NCBI GenBank assembly: GCA_033557465.1 | Contig: CM066036.1 | Span: 588,773,574-588,837,573 of the forward strand | DNA length: 64,000 nucleotides | DNA from: Ichthyophis bannanicus | Lineage: Eukaryota > Chordata > Amphibia > Gymnophiona > Ichthyophiidae | Reading direction: 5' to 3' | Shown: positions 42,801-53,782 of the stretch, in pieces | Numbering within the stretch: the first letter of the stretch is position 1 | How the letters are laid out: each line of letters begins with the position of its first letter | Position numbers and translations under genes: made by a program | The notes under the pieces: model-generated | The model's database searches: none | What the model was told of the DNA's origin: nothing | What the model saw: the letters and a program-made list of their open reading frames with translations, nothing else

Positions 42801-44334
42801 TCAAATGACCTGTTAAGTTACTGGCAAACCTAGGGGCATGTTTTTTAAGGTGCGTGCCAGTAGCATGTGATTGTTCTGAGAAATTAGCAGGGAGGCCCAT
42901 GCAAATTGTTTAGGGGGTGTGCGTGTGTCCCCCTGCCGATAGTGCAATGCTAACTTGCAACACAGAGCTAACTGACATATGGACGCACTTAACGCCACCC
43001 ATTGAGATGGTATTAAATGCACTCACAGCTGCTATTAGTGTGCACCCAAAACACCCATGTTAACCATAACGCACCATCCATGCTCACATTACTCACTTAA
43101 CCCACCCAGTCTCCAATTTATTGCATGCTAAACACTTAGCTCAGGATTTTTAGCACTGGGTCCTGCACTGTTAGAGCAGCGCCCCTAGTGCATATCAAAC
43201 CCCATGCTAATGGTTGGCACAATAAAGTAAACATATCTCTTAATCCGTTGCCTGCTAACTGGTTAGCACCTAAAGCTAGTAAAGAGGGTAAAGTGCTTCT
43301 AGTTTTCTGAAAGAAGCTGCCAAGATTGTTCCGGATAGCATTCATTTTTTTTAAAGCGAAAAACCTCCATCCATTGATAGTATAAGCACTTGTTTTGGTT
43401 TATATAACCTAGATTGTTGGTATAGCATACAAAGAGACTAGGAGGAGCCATTTATTGTGCTGTTATGTTCCACATCTGTTTTTGTATACTGACGGAGTAT
43501 CAAGAGAGACTGTGTGCTGGGAGAGAGAAACAAGAGATTTTAAATATGTGGATCCTGCAAGGTTATTCATACAGTAACCTTGCATTTATACTCTTCACTA
43601 TTGATGTGTGAAAAATTAATGAGGTAGTGCAGCTGCAAACAAGGTAGAGTACCTTCACTTTTATAAATTATCATTTTTGGCCCATATGACTACTCATGTC
43701 TCTATCAAATATATAGTTGAAGATAAGAAGGCATTTTTCATACCCACAGATACCATGGCAGCTGCAGGCTTCTGGGTATTCGTGGGCCTATAAGATGATT
43801 TTCAAAGAGAAATCTCAGTGGAAATTTCCTTAGTCATAGGACTTCTTTACCCTAATTGCCAAATATATGGAATAAAGAATGTGAATGGATTTCAGATGAA
43901 ATCCCCATTAATTCGTTACCAGGCCAGCCCAAACTCAGCTCCCAACACTGTCCCATTTCCCTATGGGCGAAAGTATGTACACAGTGGACAGAGTGCTCTC
44001 TTTTTTTCTTACATAAAAACATGTGCCTTTGGACAATGCTTCCTCCCCCAAGTTTTAAAGAATTAGATTTTGGGAAGCCATTTTGAAACCTTGTGCTTTC
44101 TTCACGGGGTTTTCCTTTGAAAAGTGGACGGAATGCTCAGCATGGGCACATTTGTGCTAAAAGACAACTGGGCAGTTCACTTTCAGCTAAATACAAAAAG
44201 AGAAAAAGGTTCATCTGAATAAACCAAAAATGATGCAATAAGGAAGTGCATAAGTATGGTGTAGGTTTAGGTGGTTACCCCAGCCACACAAATAATTGTC
44301 CTAAATCTATATGAATAATAGTTAATAAGATTAA
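42801..44334. other. Mostly unassigned; possible decayed MITE at 42830-43270
   Basis: Positions 42832-42860 (aggggcatgttttttaaggtgcg) resemble a Harbinger-type TIR, and words such as gttaaccataacgc and gctaactggttagc follow, but no matching right end was found. The rest shows nothing recognisable. Confidence 0.4.
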
Positions 44335-44400
44335 AATATTTATTTATTTGCGCATATTTTTATACCACCCCTTCCAAAGATCAGGGGCGGTTTACATCAT
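44335..44400 (-). mobile_element. L2-type 3' tail fragment (minus)
   Basis: The tatttatttgcgcatatttttataccacccc...ggcggtttacat layout is the inverted L2 3' end. How far the fragment extends is unknown. Confidence 0.5.
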
Positions 44401-44799
44401 AAAAGGTTAACTAAAACAGATACGTGAAACAGTGGTAAGAATTTTATACAAAGTATTTTTATTGAACTGACTTAATACACTTTTGACTAGCTTTCGAAAG
44501 CTCAAAGTCCCTTCCTTGCTCCAGATAAAATGAGTAAATTCTAGTATAGTAGTCTACTAGAATATGTAAGTGAATCATAACAGCAGAAAGGAAGGAAAGA
44601 CGCATGGCTGATCAGAACACGACAAAGCATTAGAATTGTATTGTTTATAATGTGTTAGAAAACCCAGATTTTTATCAAGTCTTTTCTTGCTAGTTTCAAA
44701 GCATCCAGATCATTATCTATTATTGTTATCTTTTGCTCATTTTGCCCTGACCCAAGGAAGGGGATATACCACCTGGAAGCTAGTAAAAAAAAGGGGCTT

Positions 44800-45300
44800 A
44801 TTTGAGAAGCAGCCCCATATTTAAATAGCAGCATTTACATGTGTAGATTGTCATACATGTACAAGTGCCATTTTAGAAAGGAGGCTATTTACATTTGATG
44901 ATGCTCACTATGTTTACTTTAACAGAAGGCATGGGAGGGAGGAGAGGGAGATTGCTGTGGACAGGCCTAACACATTGATGTGGATTCCCCATCTTAACAA
45001 GGGGAATTCACACTGGTCTAAAAATCTCTATATTTATTTATTTATCCAGATTTATATACCACCTTTTCCTTCAATCAAAGTGGCTTACATTAGGGGTTAC
45101 ATTAAAGGTTATTACAATTATAAAAGAGGTAATAAAGAAAAAAGAAAAAAAAAACCCCTGGTCATTAGCAGTAGGTCATATCACTAAGAGGAGAACCAAA
45201 GTGATCCAAAAACAACAATTTCTTTAACGTCATACGAAAGTCCTTAATGTCTCTATATGTTAGCATTTACATCTGCCCCAGGCACAAATGAATGCCTTTC
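44800..45300. mobile_element. Decayed MITE-like repeat, split by an L2 insertion
   Basis: The segment 44800-45033 shares phrases with 22285-22500. It seems to resume at 45259-45300 after the inserted L2 fragment at 45034-45249. Ends are not resolved. Confidence 0.4.
45034..45249 (-). mobile_element. 5'-truncated L2 LINE copy with 9-bp target duplication
   Basis: It is flanked by tctctatat at 45025-45033 and 45250-45258. On the minus strand it begins within the L2 C-terminus (KDFRMTLKKLLF, about 45240-45205) and ends with the tail ...aagtggtatataaat-style sequence. This ties the widespread tail fragments in the window to L2. Confidence 0.75.
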
Positions 45301-45904
45301 AGAAGGGGCAGGTTTCAAGGCCAAGGTCTGGCCCTACTTTCAATCTCCTTCCCAGCATCAATCCCATCTGGACCCTCCAAAGGCTTCAGAACCTTCCAAT
45401 CTACCCCAAGGCATCCTACACCCCAAATTCCCAAGCCAACAGATGACTCCCGGCGATCTGATCCTCCTCACCCAACATCCCCCCAAATCATGAAAATCCC
45501 CCATCTGCCCCCCCCCCATGGCAGGAAAAATACCCCTTGAGCCCTCCAAACAAGACCCCTTCTACCCTCCCAATCCTTCTCTCCCTTATTGGGCAGTCTG
45601 ACTCCTAGCAGTAATACCGTTTCATCCTGGTGGCTCAGTGGAAAGCCTTGCATGCTGCCATGTGGAGGACATGAGTTTGATGCACAGGCCAGGCCTTTAT
45701 TCCCCATACCAACCAGTATGGGGTATGCTGCAAAAGGAGTATTCAAAGATTCTGGGAGGGAGGGAGGATGTTGCAACAGCAGTACTGAGAGGCTGGACTC
45801 CGAGCCCAGATTTCCTGGTTTCCAGAAAGATAACCAGTGGTTGGCTTTAGTCAAAGATTGCTGCTTCAATGGTTGGGCTAAATGAGTTGATAGGGAGATA
45901 TAAA

Positions 45905-46241
45905 CAGGGTCAGTGCAAGGATTGGAGGCACCTTAGGTGGCCCCTCCATCCTACCACCCCTCCTCCCGCTGCTATTGCCACTACTGCTACCCCTTGTGGC
46001 ACAGTGCTTACCAAAGGCTCCTACGCTGTGTTATGGTTCCTGTCTGCTATCTTCGGGTGCTTCTGCCCCTCCACTGATGTAAGAATCATGATACAGCACT
46101 AGAGCCTTTGATATGCATTTCGTCATGTTTCCTTTGCTGCTGTTGGCTCTGGAGAGGGGCGGCAGTGGTGGCAATGGGCACCTCCAAAGGTATAGCACTC
46201 TAGGCATCTGCCTCGTTCGCCTAGTTGTGGCGCTGGCCCTG
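45905..46241. mobile_element. hAT-type MITE, copy 1 (337 bp)
   Basis: Left end cagggtcagtgcaagg; right end reverse complemented cagggccagcgccac. The flanking 8-mers are gatataaa (45897-45904) and gaaataaa (46242-46249), with one mismatch. It is GC-rich and non-coding. A shorter sibling lies at 62564-62752. Confidence 0.75.
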
Positions 46242-46249
46242 GAAATAAA

Positions 46250-46989
46250 TAAACTCCCTCCTCTCCCAAAGTAGTTGGGAATTATGGTTCACTGACTTTG
46301 ACTCCTGGCTTTCCTTTTTCTTCAAACTATCTTCTCCTTCCTTCATTCTTGGAGATTTTGGAGTATGTTTGCAAAGCAGCGGTAGCATTGGATATCCAGG
46401 CCAGCTAGACGGCATTGAAGCTAACTGTGCGGCAGCAATATTCAGCCTTTACTGTGCCTGACTTTCATTGCCAAGGAATAACTGGGCAGCAGCTGAATAT
46501 TTCCACTGTCTGGTTATCCCTGGGTGCTACCCCCACACGGCCCCTGGAATGCCCTGGGACGTGTTAATCACTTTAAATGTCAGGCCCATAGTTGTTATAA
46601 GTTGGACTGTTTTTTTAAAGCTTATAAAGTCATCTTTCATCTTCTTTACCCCATCTGGCATACCTACTCTGTTGCAGATTTTCATATTGCCTACTTTTCC
46701 TTCTGTCCTTCTCCAATCACTCTTACACACTGAAGGATTCTGGGCCTAGCACTGATCTTTCTGGTAGTCAGTTAGTCAGTTTCCCTACAGAGTGAACCCC
46801 TCTAAATCCTATTGCTTAACATACTTCTCTTCCACCTAACCTAGCCATCTTTTCTAAGTTCAAATATGGGACACTCAATCGAGCCAGGGGGTTCAAAGTT
46901 AAGGAAAATAAAAAATATGTTTATAATTGCAATTTTAATTTCAACCCCAAATTTTAATCAGTAGGCTGCGTTAATAACTTTACTTACAA
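46250..46989. other. Unassigned apart from the MITE fragment
   Basis: No gene was recognised on either side of the MITE fragment at 46388-46575. Confidence 0.3.
46388..46575. mobile_element. Fragment of the gatattcaa Harbinger-type MITE
   Basis: Recurring phrases (ggatatccaggcc, gcagcaatattcagcc, ctggttatccctggg) align in order with the copies near 8732 and 9735. Termini are not preserved. Confidence 0.5.
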
Positions 46990-47395
46990 ATGTGCTAATC
47001 AGGTCTACTTGTGCTTCTCTACAAAGTGAATTTTTTTCAAAATAGCAACATTTCCACTAAGATAATTAAAAAATTCTGGGCAACTCAACTCAAAATTGTA
47101 CTTTACAATCATTAGACATTTCAGAGTCTCTACATGCAGCTGTTTTTTTTTTCTGAAGACCACACTTTGTTCATGATTGAAAAGCAACTTTCAGTTGAAG
47201 CATTGGAACTTGGCAAACATAAAAAACAATTCAACCAGTTTGCATAAATTTTTATATAGTAAGTACCTCATTACTTTTGAGGTGTCCAAACACCTCCTTC
47301 CACTTTTCGTCAATCGTGGTGTTTAACTTTTTATTCAGAAACAAATGACTTAAGACAAGAGAACTCAAACATTGCAGTATCATTTATTACTGACT
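46990..47395 (-). pseudogene. hAT-transposase-like pseudogene, C-terminal part (hATC dimerisation region)
   Basis: The minus strand encodes MNHEQSVV-like remnants then VETLKCLMIVKYNFELSCPEFFNYLSG (about 47110-47040). This resembles the C-terminal dimerisation domain of hAT transposases and of host genes derived from them. Frame breaks lie upstream. It is the downstream half of a gene split by the Harbinger-type element; the other half is at 50526-51000. Whether it was a transposon gene or a domesticated-type retrocopy cannot be told. Confidence 0.55.
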
Positions 47396-48179
47396 CTAGG
47401 GGGGATGTTTACTAAACTGCGGTAACGTTACATAACGCGTGTTCCGACAGATGCCAGAAAAGGGGATACAGAGGGCCTCAGGCGACACATGCTGTGGTGC
47501 AGCTGGGCCACAGTGCGGACTAGGTGGCCCACACAAATGCTGAAACAGCAGAGCAGCCAGACAGCAACTGCTGAAGGCCCAACATGGGCACGAGCGTGTT
47601 TCCCACAGTGTCACGGGATAGTACCCAATAGCTACCCCCAAGGGCACGGAACATTGGCAGGCGGGGCTGGGGGGGAGCGTGGATGTCCATGCAGGCACCC
47701 CTACTCCAGAACCCGCATCATAGGCAGCCACCTACTTGCACATTGGATGGCCTGAGACTGCGCACCACCAGCACCACCAGCAGAAGGGCATGTCAGCATG
47801 GTGGCAGAGGGATACTGATGATGGAGGGGGCAGTGGCAGCTGCCCAGAGCAGACCGTGGCCTAGCCCTGTGTAGGTTGGTGCCGTGTACTGCAACAGATG
47901 GGCCCTATCTGACGAACAGTCATGGTATCACCAGGGAATGCACTGACTCTGTGACAACAAGGTGGTGCAGTGCAGTGCACAAAACCAGTGTATTCAGAAG
48001 CAAAAGGTCACAGGTTCAAGTCCCAGCTGTGGTTCCTGCCAACCCAGTCCCCATATTTTACCCACTACTACAACGTGCTAATACAGAAAGCACCTTTATT
48101 GCAGATGACGTAAACATTCCCAAGACACCTACATTTTACCCTACAAAGCACATACACCATAAACATGTGCAGTACCTAG

Positions 48180-48385
48180 AGCAGAGTCTCCCAAATGCAG
48201 TCCTGGAGGGCCAAACACCATTCCGGTTCCATGCTGCCTCTAATAAAGATGCCTGTGCTGCATTTCTATGCGCCACCCCCATGGTATGCAGATGTATCTC
48301 ATGCATATTCATGAGGGACAGCATAAAAACCCAAACAGTGTTTGGCACCGCAGGACTGGAGTTGGGAACCTCTGCCGTAAAGCAG
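48180..48385. mobile_element. Nested hAT-MITE-like segment inside copy B
   Basis: The imperfect inverted ends cagagtctcccaaatgcagtcctgg and ...ggactggagttgggaacctctg enclose atgcatattcatgag words like the MITE at 27328-27521. The same segment exists inverted in copy A (about 1310-1500), so it predates the spread of the host element. Confidence 0.6.
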
Positions 48386-49500
48386 CAGCCAACAGGGGCA
48401 GACACACCCGCACCCACAGGCTCCATTATCCAATGCCTCCTGGAGTGTTAGGATGTTGGGCCCTGTGTGCATCTCCCAATACTAGCACTTGCATACCTTA
48501 GCAATGCCACCCTAAACCTGGGAATACGGTACACAGCTATCAAAAGGTTGCTATGATCACTGGCAGATAGCAATTCCTAAGTTAAGCTCAATTCACTGAT
48601 TGAGCTGCATCATAGCAACCTTTCTGATGTCTGTGGAGTGTGCCTCAGGTCTTGAGTCTGACAGAGTGACCCAAACAGTATTGCGTACCATAGCCATGCC
48701 TGCACTGTGCCCAGGACTGGTGTGGTGGCCTGGGCTGCCAAACACCTCTATAGTTGCACAATGCTGGCATAGGTGTGGGGAGTGTGTGTCTGTCTATCCA
48801 GTGTGAGGTGGCTGCCAACACCCTCCACAGCCCACACTGCTAGCATTGTTGCCAGTATTGGCCTGCCAATGTGCATAATGAGGAGCATGGTACCGTGAGA
48901 ATAGCCTGGATAGGGTGGCCTGGCCTGGATGCATCTGCACAGGGCATAGGGCAATGGCTCGGACATTGTAGTGCCCGGCCACCACCTGCACGGACAGGGT
49001 GGCCACAGCATGTCCTGCTGGGAGGTCACTCTCACCCTGACTGAGCAGTGACCATGGCATGGCTAGGTTCCCCCATAGTACTATATGGGGTTTTTTTTGG
49101 GGCCCAATCACTGACTTAGCTGCTTGGTGCATATGCTGAGATCCCCATTCTGGGTACATGCATCTCCTCCAGGACCATGCACTATGGACTTGCTGGTAGA
49201 CTGTCTGCAGCTAGTATGTGTCTTGCTGGAACACTTTGCAGAGTGCGGCGGCTGGAGGCTTGCTGCTGGAGAACGTCAGATAATGGTGGGGGGCAGTTGA
49301 GCATTTCCAGGCCTACTGTCTGTCTGCTATTGCGTTATGGATGTGTACTGCTCTGTCTGTTCCCTAGCAGGACTGGGGTTGATGGTCCCCTCTGCTGCTA
49401 CCATTGCAGGGAGGTAGAATGTGGATCTATTGGTGGGTGATCCTGTTTCCCACCCTGAGCCCCAGAGGGTGGGTTGTGTGGTGGTACATAATCTGCCTAT

Positions 49501-49571
49501 GGGTCGGTCGGTCGGTCGGTCGGTCGGTCGGTCCGTCCCTCCCTACCCTACCCTACCCTACCCTACCCTAC
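49501..49571 (+). repeat. Compound microsatellite (GGTC)n then (CCCTA)n
   Basis: About eight ggtc units (49502-49533) are followed by a short bridge and about six or seven cccta units (49540-49571). Confidence 0.95.
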
Positions 49572-50269
49572 AGCAGTTAACCATGGCACCAACACAGGAT
49601 ATGCACTATTCTGGGGGCATCATCTCCCATAAGGGCTAGACATGACTGAGAAATACAGAAGGACACAAGTATATCCTAGGTGTGTCTAAAGGAACTACCT
49701 ATCACATACTGATGGGGACCTGCAGCATGGCGTATTTCAGCCATGAAAGGTGCTGTGGACCTGGTGCTTGGCGCCCCACCTCAACCTCAGGGTGAGCACA
49801 GTACCCGCACAATGTGACTGTCTGTGGCTACTCTGTGCCAGTACCACACACGGTCTGTTCCCCCTACCAGGCCGAGGTGCTGTGGGGGTGCATACCCCAT
49901 CTTGTGCCCATCTGTCGACTGCTGATTTGCATGTGCAGTGCATCATGGGTACGGGTGGGTTAACCCTATCCTGGTAACCACAGCAGACAGTTTGTGTGGT
50001 GACGTGCAGTCCTTCTGCAGCCAGCCAGGGCTTTGTTCACAGCCTTATAAGGTGTCCTATAGGGGACATTATAGGGTGCCTTGGCGGACAGTGCACTTTA
50101 TAATATGCCCTATGGAGTGCCTTATGGGTGCCTTATGTGGCACCTTAGGTTATGCCACCGTGAGGGTGTGTTTTCTGGCAGCACTAATTAAAATACAAGT
50201 CAAATGCCTCTACAATCACTACTTAAATGTAAAGGGTGATGCCTCAGCCAGCCTTATACATTAGGCCCA

Positions 50270-50335
50270 CAGGGGAATTGAACCCATGATCCCATACCAT
50301 CAGTCAGTGCAGTAACCAATGTGCTACAGCTCTGT
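50270..50335 (-). other. tRNA-like segment inside copy B
   Basis: Reverse complemented it has a box-A-like gtagcacattggttactgc and box-B-like gggttcaattcccc spacing. No full cloverleaf can be drawn by eye, so this is taken as a SINE head relic, not a tRNA gene. Confidence 0.45.
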
Positions 50336-50525
50336 TGCTGTGCTTGCATGCCTGCGCACCTTCTTTAGATTAACGCACGGTAACGTGCCATGTAGCGCTC
50401 GTTAATTTATGGCGCCTTGTAATGCGCGTTATCGGTAAAGATGTCCCATGTCCTTATTTGGGATTTCTGCTTCTACTGCAAATCCTAACGCGAATCACAC
50501 TAACGCAGTTTAGTAAACATGCCCC

Positions 50526-51000
50526 TAGGTCTGGTCTTGTAAACGTATTCTAAAAACAACTCTAGCTCACACCATTCTGGGTATTTTTGAAGGAGAATCC
50601 ACTGTTTCCCAATCTTCTGGAAGTGAGAGATCCACTGATCCAAGTAATCAATGCAAGAGGTGTAGAAAGATGGCACAGATTGCTTGAAATCTGTTTCATC
50701 AATGCTGCCCTCTTTTTCAAGATCTTTTTTCTTCTTTCTTTCTGATTTTCATGGCAAAAAGATTTCATTCTTCCTAGTTACTAATTTGTTTCTAAGGTTA
50801 CTGATTACTCCAGCCACCTCTATCATTGAGATTTTTTGAGACTGCCTGACTGCAGAAAGTACAGTCAAACCTCTGCTGATTCATCCTCAAAAAGGTTTTT
50901 GATGATAATGGGGCATTTTTCCTGGCTCTGAAGATATGATTTCACTGGTTGGAACATTTTAATTAACCTCTCCATGGGTGGTAGCAGTCAGCCATCTAGT
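50526..51000 (-). pseudogene. hAT-transposase-like pseudogene, central part
   Basis: The minus strand gives TRWL (about 50998), then ERLIKMFQPVKSYLQSQEKCPIIIKNLFED (about 50975-50890). It continues with KISMIEVAGVISNLRNKLVTRKN (about 50830-50765) and, after a frameshift, CAIFLHLLHCLDYLDQWI (about 50680-50625). The word order matches vertebrate hAT-family proteins of the ZBED/ZMYM/SCAND3-like type. Continuity across the inserted element to 47395 is inferred. Confidence 0.6.
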
Positions 51001-53215
51001 GTTACTATATCAGAGAAGCTTTTGATACTCACTCTCAGCACAGATGATACATTAATCACAGCTGATTCTGCCGAGTGTATTGTTTGGTAATGGGTCGGCT
51101 CGTTTTTCCTTTGGGGTTGCGGTTCCAAGGTCGCCGCCAAGTCTGTGCCATTATCACCAGTCCAAGAACAAGTATTGAACCGGGGGGTTATCCTTTGTAC
51201 CAACTAATCATCATAACTTCTTTCAGGCCCGCTTGGACATTTACCGTCTTGTATGGATTTTACAAATCAAACCTTTTTTTGAGGGTCAGAACCAACAATC
51301 AATAGGTGGTTCTGCTATATCTTTATTTTGGCCCAAATCATGTTGAGTTCCTCCTGGTCCTGTGGCTAGTCAGATAGCCATTTTCAAAGATCTAGTGTTG
51401 CAGGATTTACAGGCCATAGAATCATGGCATGATAGAGAATGGAAGTTGTATAATTTACCGTCAGCTGAACGTAATTAACAAGCCAGCAGATAAAGGAAGT
51501 TCTATCGTAATACAGGACAGTAATCAATACTTGCAAGAAGCTGAGTGTCAACTTTCAGATCAGCATTATTATAGACAGGTTTCCGTGGACCCGATGGCAG
51601 ATTTACAACACACAATATTTGAAGTACTACAGGATGAGATTCAACAGGGGAACATTACTTTGCATGAATTATAAATTTTTGAAAATATATTGGCCAAGGG
51701 TGCCTGTTTTTATACTGTTCCCAAAGTACATCAAACCTTGGTATCACCACCTGGGAGGCCTATTGTATCGGGCGACTTTTGATATTACTGCTCTTTACAT
51801 GAACATTCCTCTGTCACAAGCCTTGGGGTTGATTCATGAAGCATTAATTCGGCACCCTCTTATTGATATAATATGAGTTGATTTTTTGCTATCGCTAGTG
51901 GAGTTAGTCCTTACTAGGAATTGTTTTCAATTTAAAGATATGTTTTATGTTCAAATACATGGTGTTTCAATAGAGACAACAGTTGCCCCGAGTGTAGCAA
52001 ATTTGTATATCGCTTTATTTGAGAAAACGTATTTTTATCCAGCAACTAGGTTTACTCAGATTGGACTGTGGGTGCATTTTATTAATGATATTTTTTGCAT
52101 CTGGTTAGGTACACAAGATACTTTAATGGAGTTTGCTGGTTGGCTGAATGCACAGGATTCCAATCTGCAATTTACGATGGCTTATTCAAAGTCACAAGTT
52201 TCATTTTTGGATGTAAGGGTAACCATGATGAATGGAACATTACATACATACTTCATTTTACAAAAAAAATGGTTGATCGTAATCATCTGTTACATTTTGG
52301 AAGTCATCATCCATTTAAGTTAAAATGGGCCTTATCCATAAGCCAGTTTTTAAGGATACATCATGTCTGCCTTTCGGTTCAGGATTTTTGAAGTCAGGCA
52401 AAGATATTAACGACCAAATTGCTGTCACGGGTGTATCCCAAGAAAATTATATGGACTGCCTATTTGAGAGCTAAATTTGCCAATCACTCATTGTTAAGTA
52501 AACAGCAATCTCCTGATATGGATAAACAAGTAGTGGTTTTACATTATTTGGACAGAGCACAAGTAATAGCACACAGTATAATCAAACATTGGCATATTTT
52601 GGCCTTGCATAAGGTGTTTCAGAGAGGCCCATGCTTTGCATTTAAACGGGCATGAAATTTGAGAGACATGCTAGTGCACACTGATTTTGCTGTGAAGAAC
52701 AGAACAGATTCCAATGCAGTCATCATAAACCATGTGGCCACTGCTCAATGTGCAAATTATCATTGGATATACATGAGTGGACAGAACCTCAAACACACAG
52801 AACCTTTACTCTGAAGCATATTACGGATTGTTAAACTGAATGGGTAATATATGTCATCATTTGCCTCTGTCAGAAAATATATGTGGTTAGAACATGTCAT
52901 AAGATTAAAATACACTTGGCTGAACATAAATCGTGTCTGTCTACATGCATGGTTACTGCCCCAATGGTACAGCACTGTCTTCAGTTCCATCATCATTGGG
53001 AAGAATTGCGCTGGTTTTTTACTGACCATGTATGTGAGACATCAAGTGGGGATGTTTTACAGACGTTAACAAGGTTAGAACAGAAGTGGATTTTTACTCT
53101 GAATTCCATACAACCAGTGGGCTTGAATGAGTCAATAGATATGGCAATTTGGCCTGATTGGTTTAGGTCTGCTTGTTTGCCACACCGCCTTTTTTATAAC
53201 CATTAGGGAGAGCGA
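51000..53215 (+). pseudogene. Penelope-like element: RT and GIY-YIG endonuclease, decayed
   Basis: Plus-strand pieces in broken frames follow the order of Penelope-like elements. ADKGSSIVIQD (about 51487) comes first, then GRPIVSG (about 51754) fused directly to TFDITALYMNIP, VAPSVANLYIALFE (about 51985) and the catalytic block FINDIF (about 52078). QVSFLDVRV (about 52195), HFGSHHPFKLK (about 52292), FAFKRAXNLRDMLVH (about 52638) and a Cys cluster CGHCSMC (about 52735) follow. The GIY-YIG part contains KIYVVRT and HLAEHKS (about 52870-52930) and ends LEQKWIFTLNSIQPVGLNESID (about 53070-53140). The first catalytic Asp is Asn, and about 50 or more residues between GRPIVSG and the next motif are missing. 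Confidence 0.85.
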
Positions 53216-53778
53216 GGATCTTCATTCTAGAGGAACCTTGGTTGAAGCTGGTTGATTTGTTCTGATGCAGCGCTTTTAAAAAATAGGGCAAAACATGAGT
53301 CAACTAATGTCCAGCACTGTAGGAGCTTTTTGAGGATTAACTTTTGATGGGAGATTGAGATACGCGTTTCAATTCTTTTAAATGCATTTAAAATTGTTAA
53401 ACATGTTATAGAAGCCCATGAATGACAAATCAGGTGTGGAACGGTCTTAAGTACAGTGGAATCATAGCCATGATTGAGCCGTATGCCTGTGTTGAAGAAA
53501 CCTCCCCTTGGGTATCCTCATAGGCTCTGCATGATGAGTGGTACTGTGAGATACATTGTTACTCTTGTTATCAAAGTTCCTCCAGGTTAAAAAGATACAT
53601 TATTACTTTTTTTGTTTTGATAATTTTAAAATAAGAAGATGCACTTACATCTGCTGTCTTGTGTTTGTCCATCCTTAGGTGCTGAATAATGCCACCTTTT
53701 CCTACACGTGCGATTGAAAAGGAAAACCGGCATTTGTTACAAAACACCAAGCTATCATCAGAATGTATCTTAATAATG
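53216..53778. other. Penelope 3' flank / unassigned
   Basis: It may include the Penelope 3' UTR or part of its terminal repeat. No convincing ribozyme fold was found by eye. Confidence 0.3.
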
Positions 53779-53782
53779 GGTA

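Larger units (their letters stand above)
47401..50525 (+). mobile_element. Large non-autonomous Harbinger-type DNA transposon, copy B (complete, 3.1 kb)
   Basis: The ends ggggatgtttactaaactgcg and, reverse complemented, ggggcatgtttactaaactgcg are near-identical TIRs. The flanking tagg (47397-47400 and 50526-50529) can also be read as CTA or CTAGG because of the G/C run. The interior carries a nested hAT-MITE-like segment (about 48180-48380), two tRNA-like segments (about 47960-48030 plus; 50270-50335 minus) and microsatellites. No transposase frame is recognisable. It is inserted in a hAT-like pseudogene. Confidence 0.82.

Noticed and set aside
50270..50335. Possible tRNA gene on the minus strand
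   Set aside because: Box-like words are present but arms do not pair well, and it is embedded in a transposon.
53216..53300. Hammerhead ribozyme expected in Penelope terminal repeats
   Set aside because: A ctgatg word is present near 53262, but the remaining core and paired stems could not be found.
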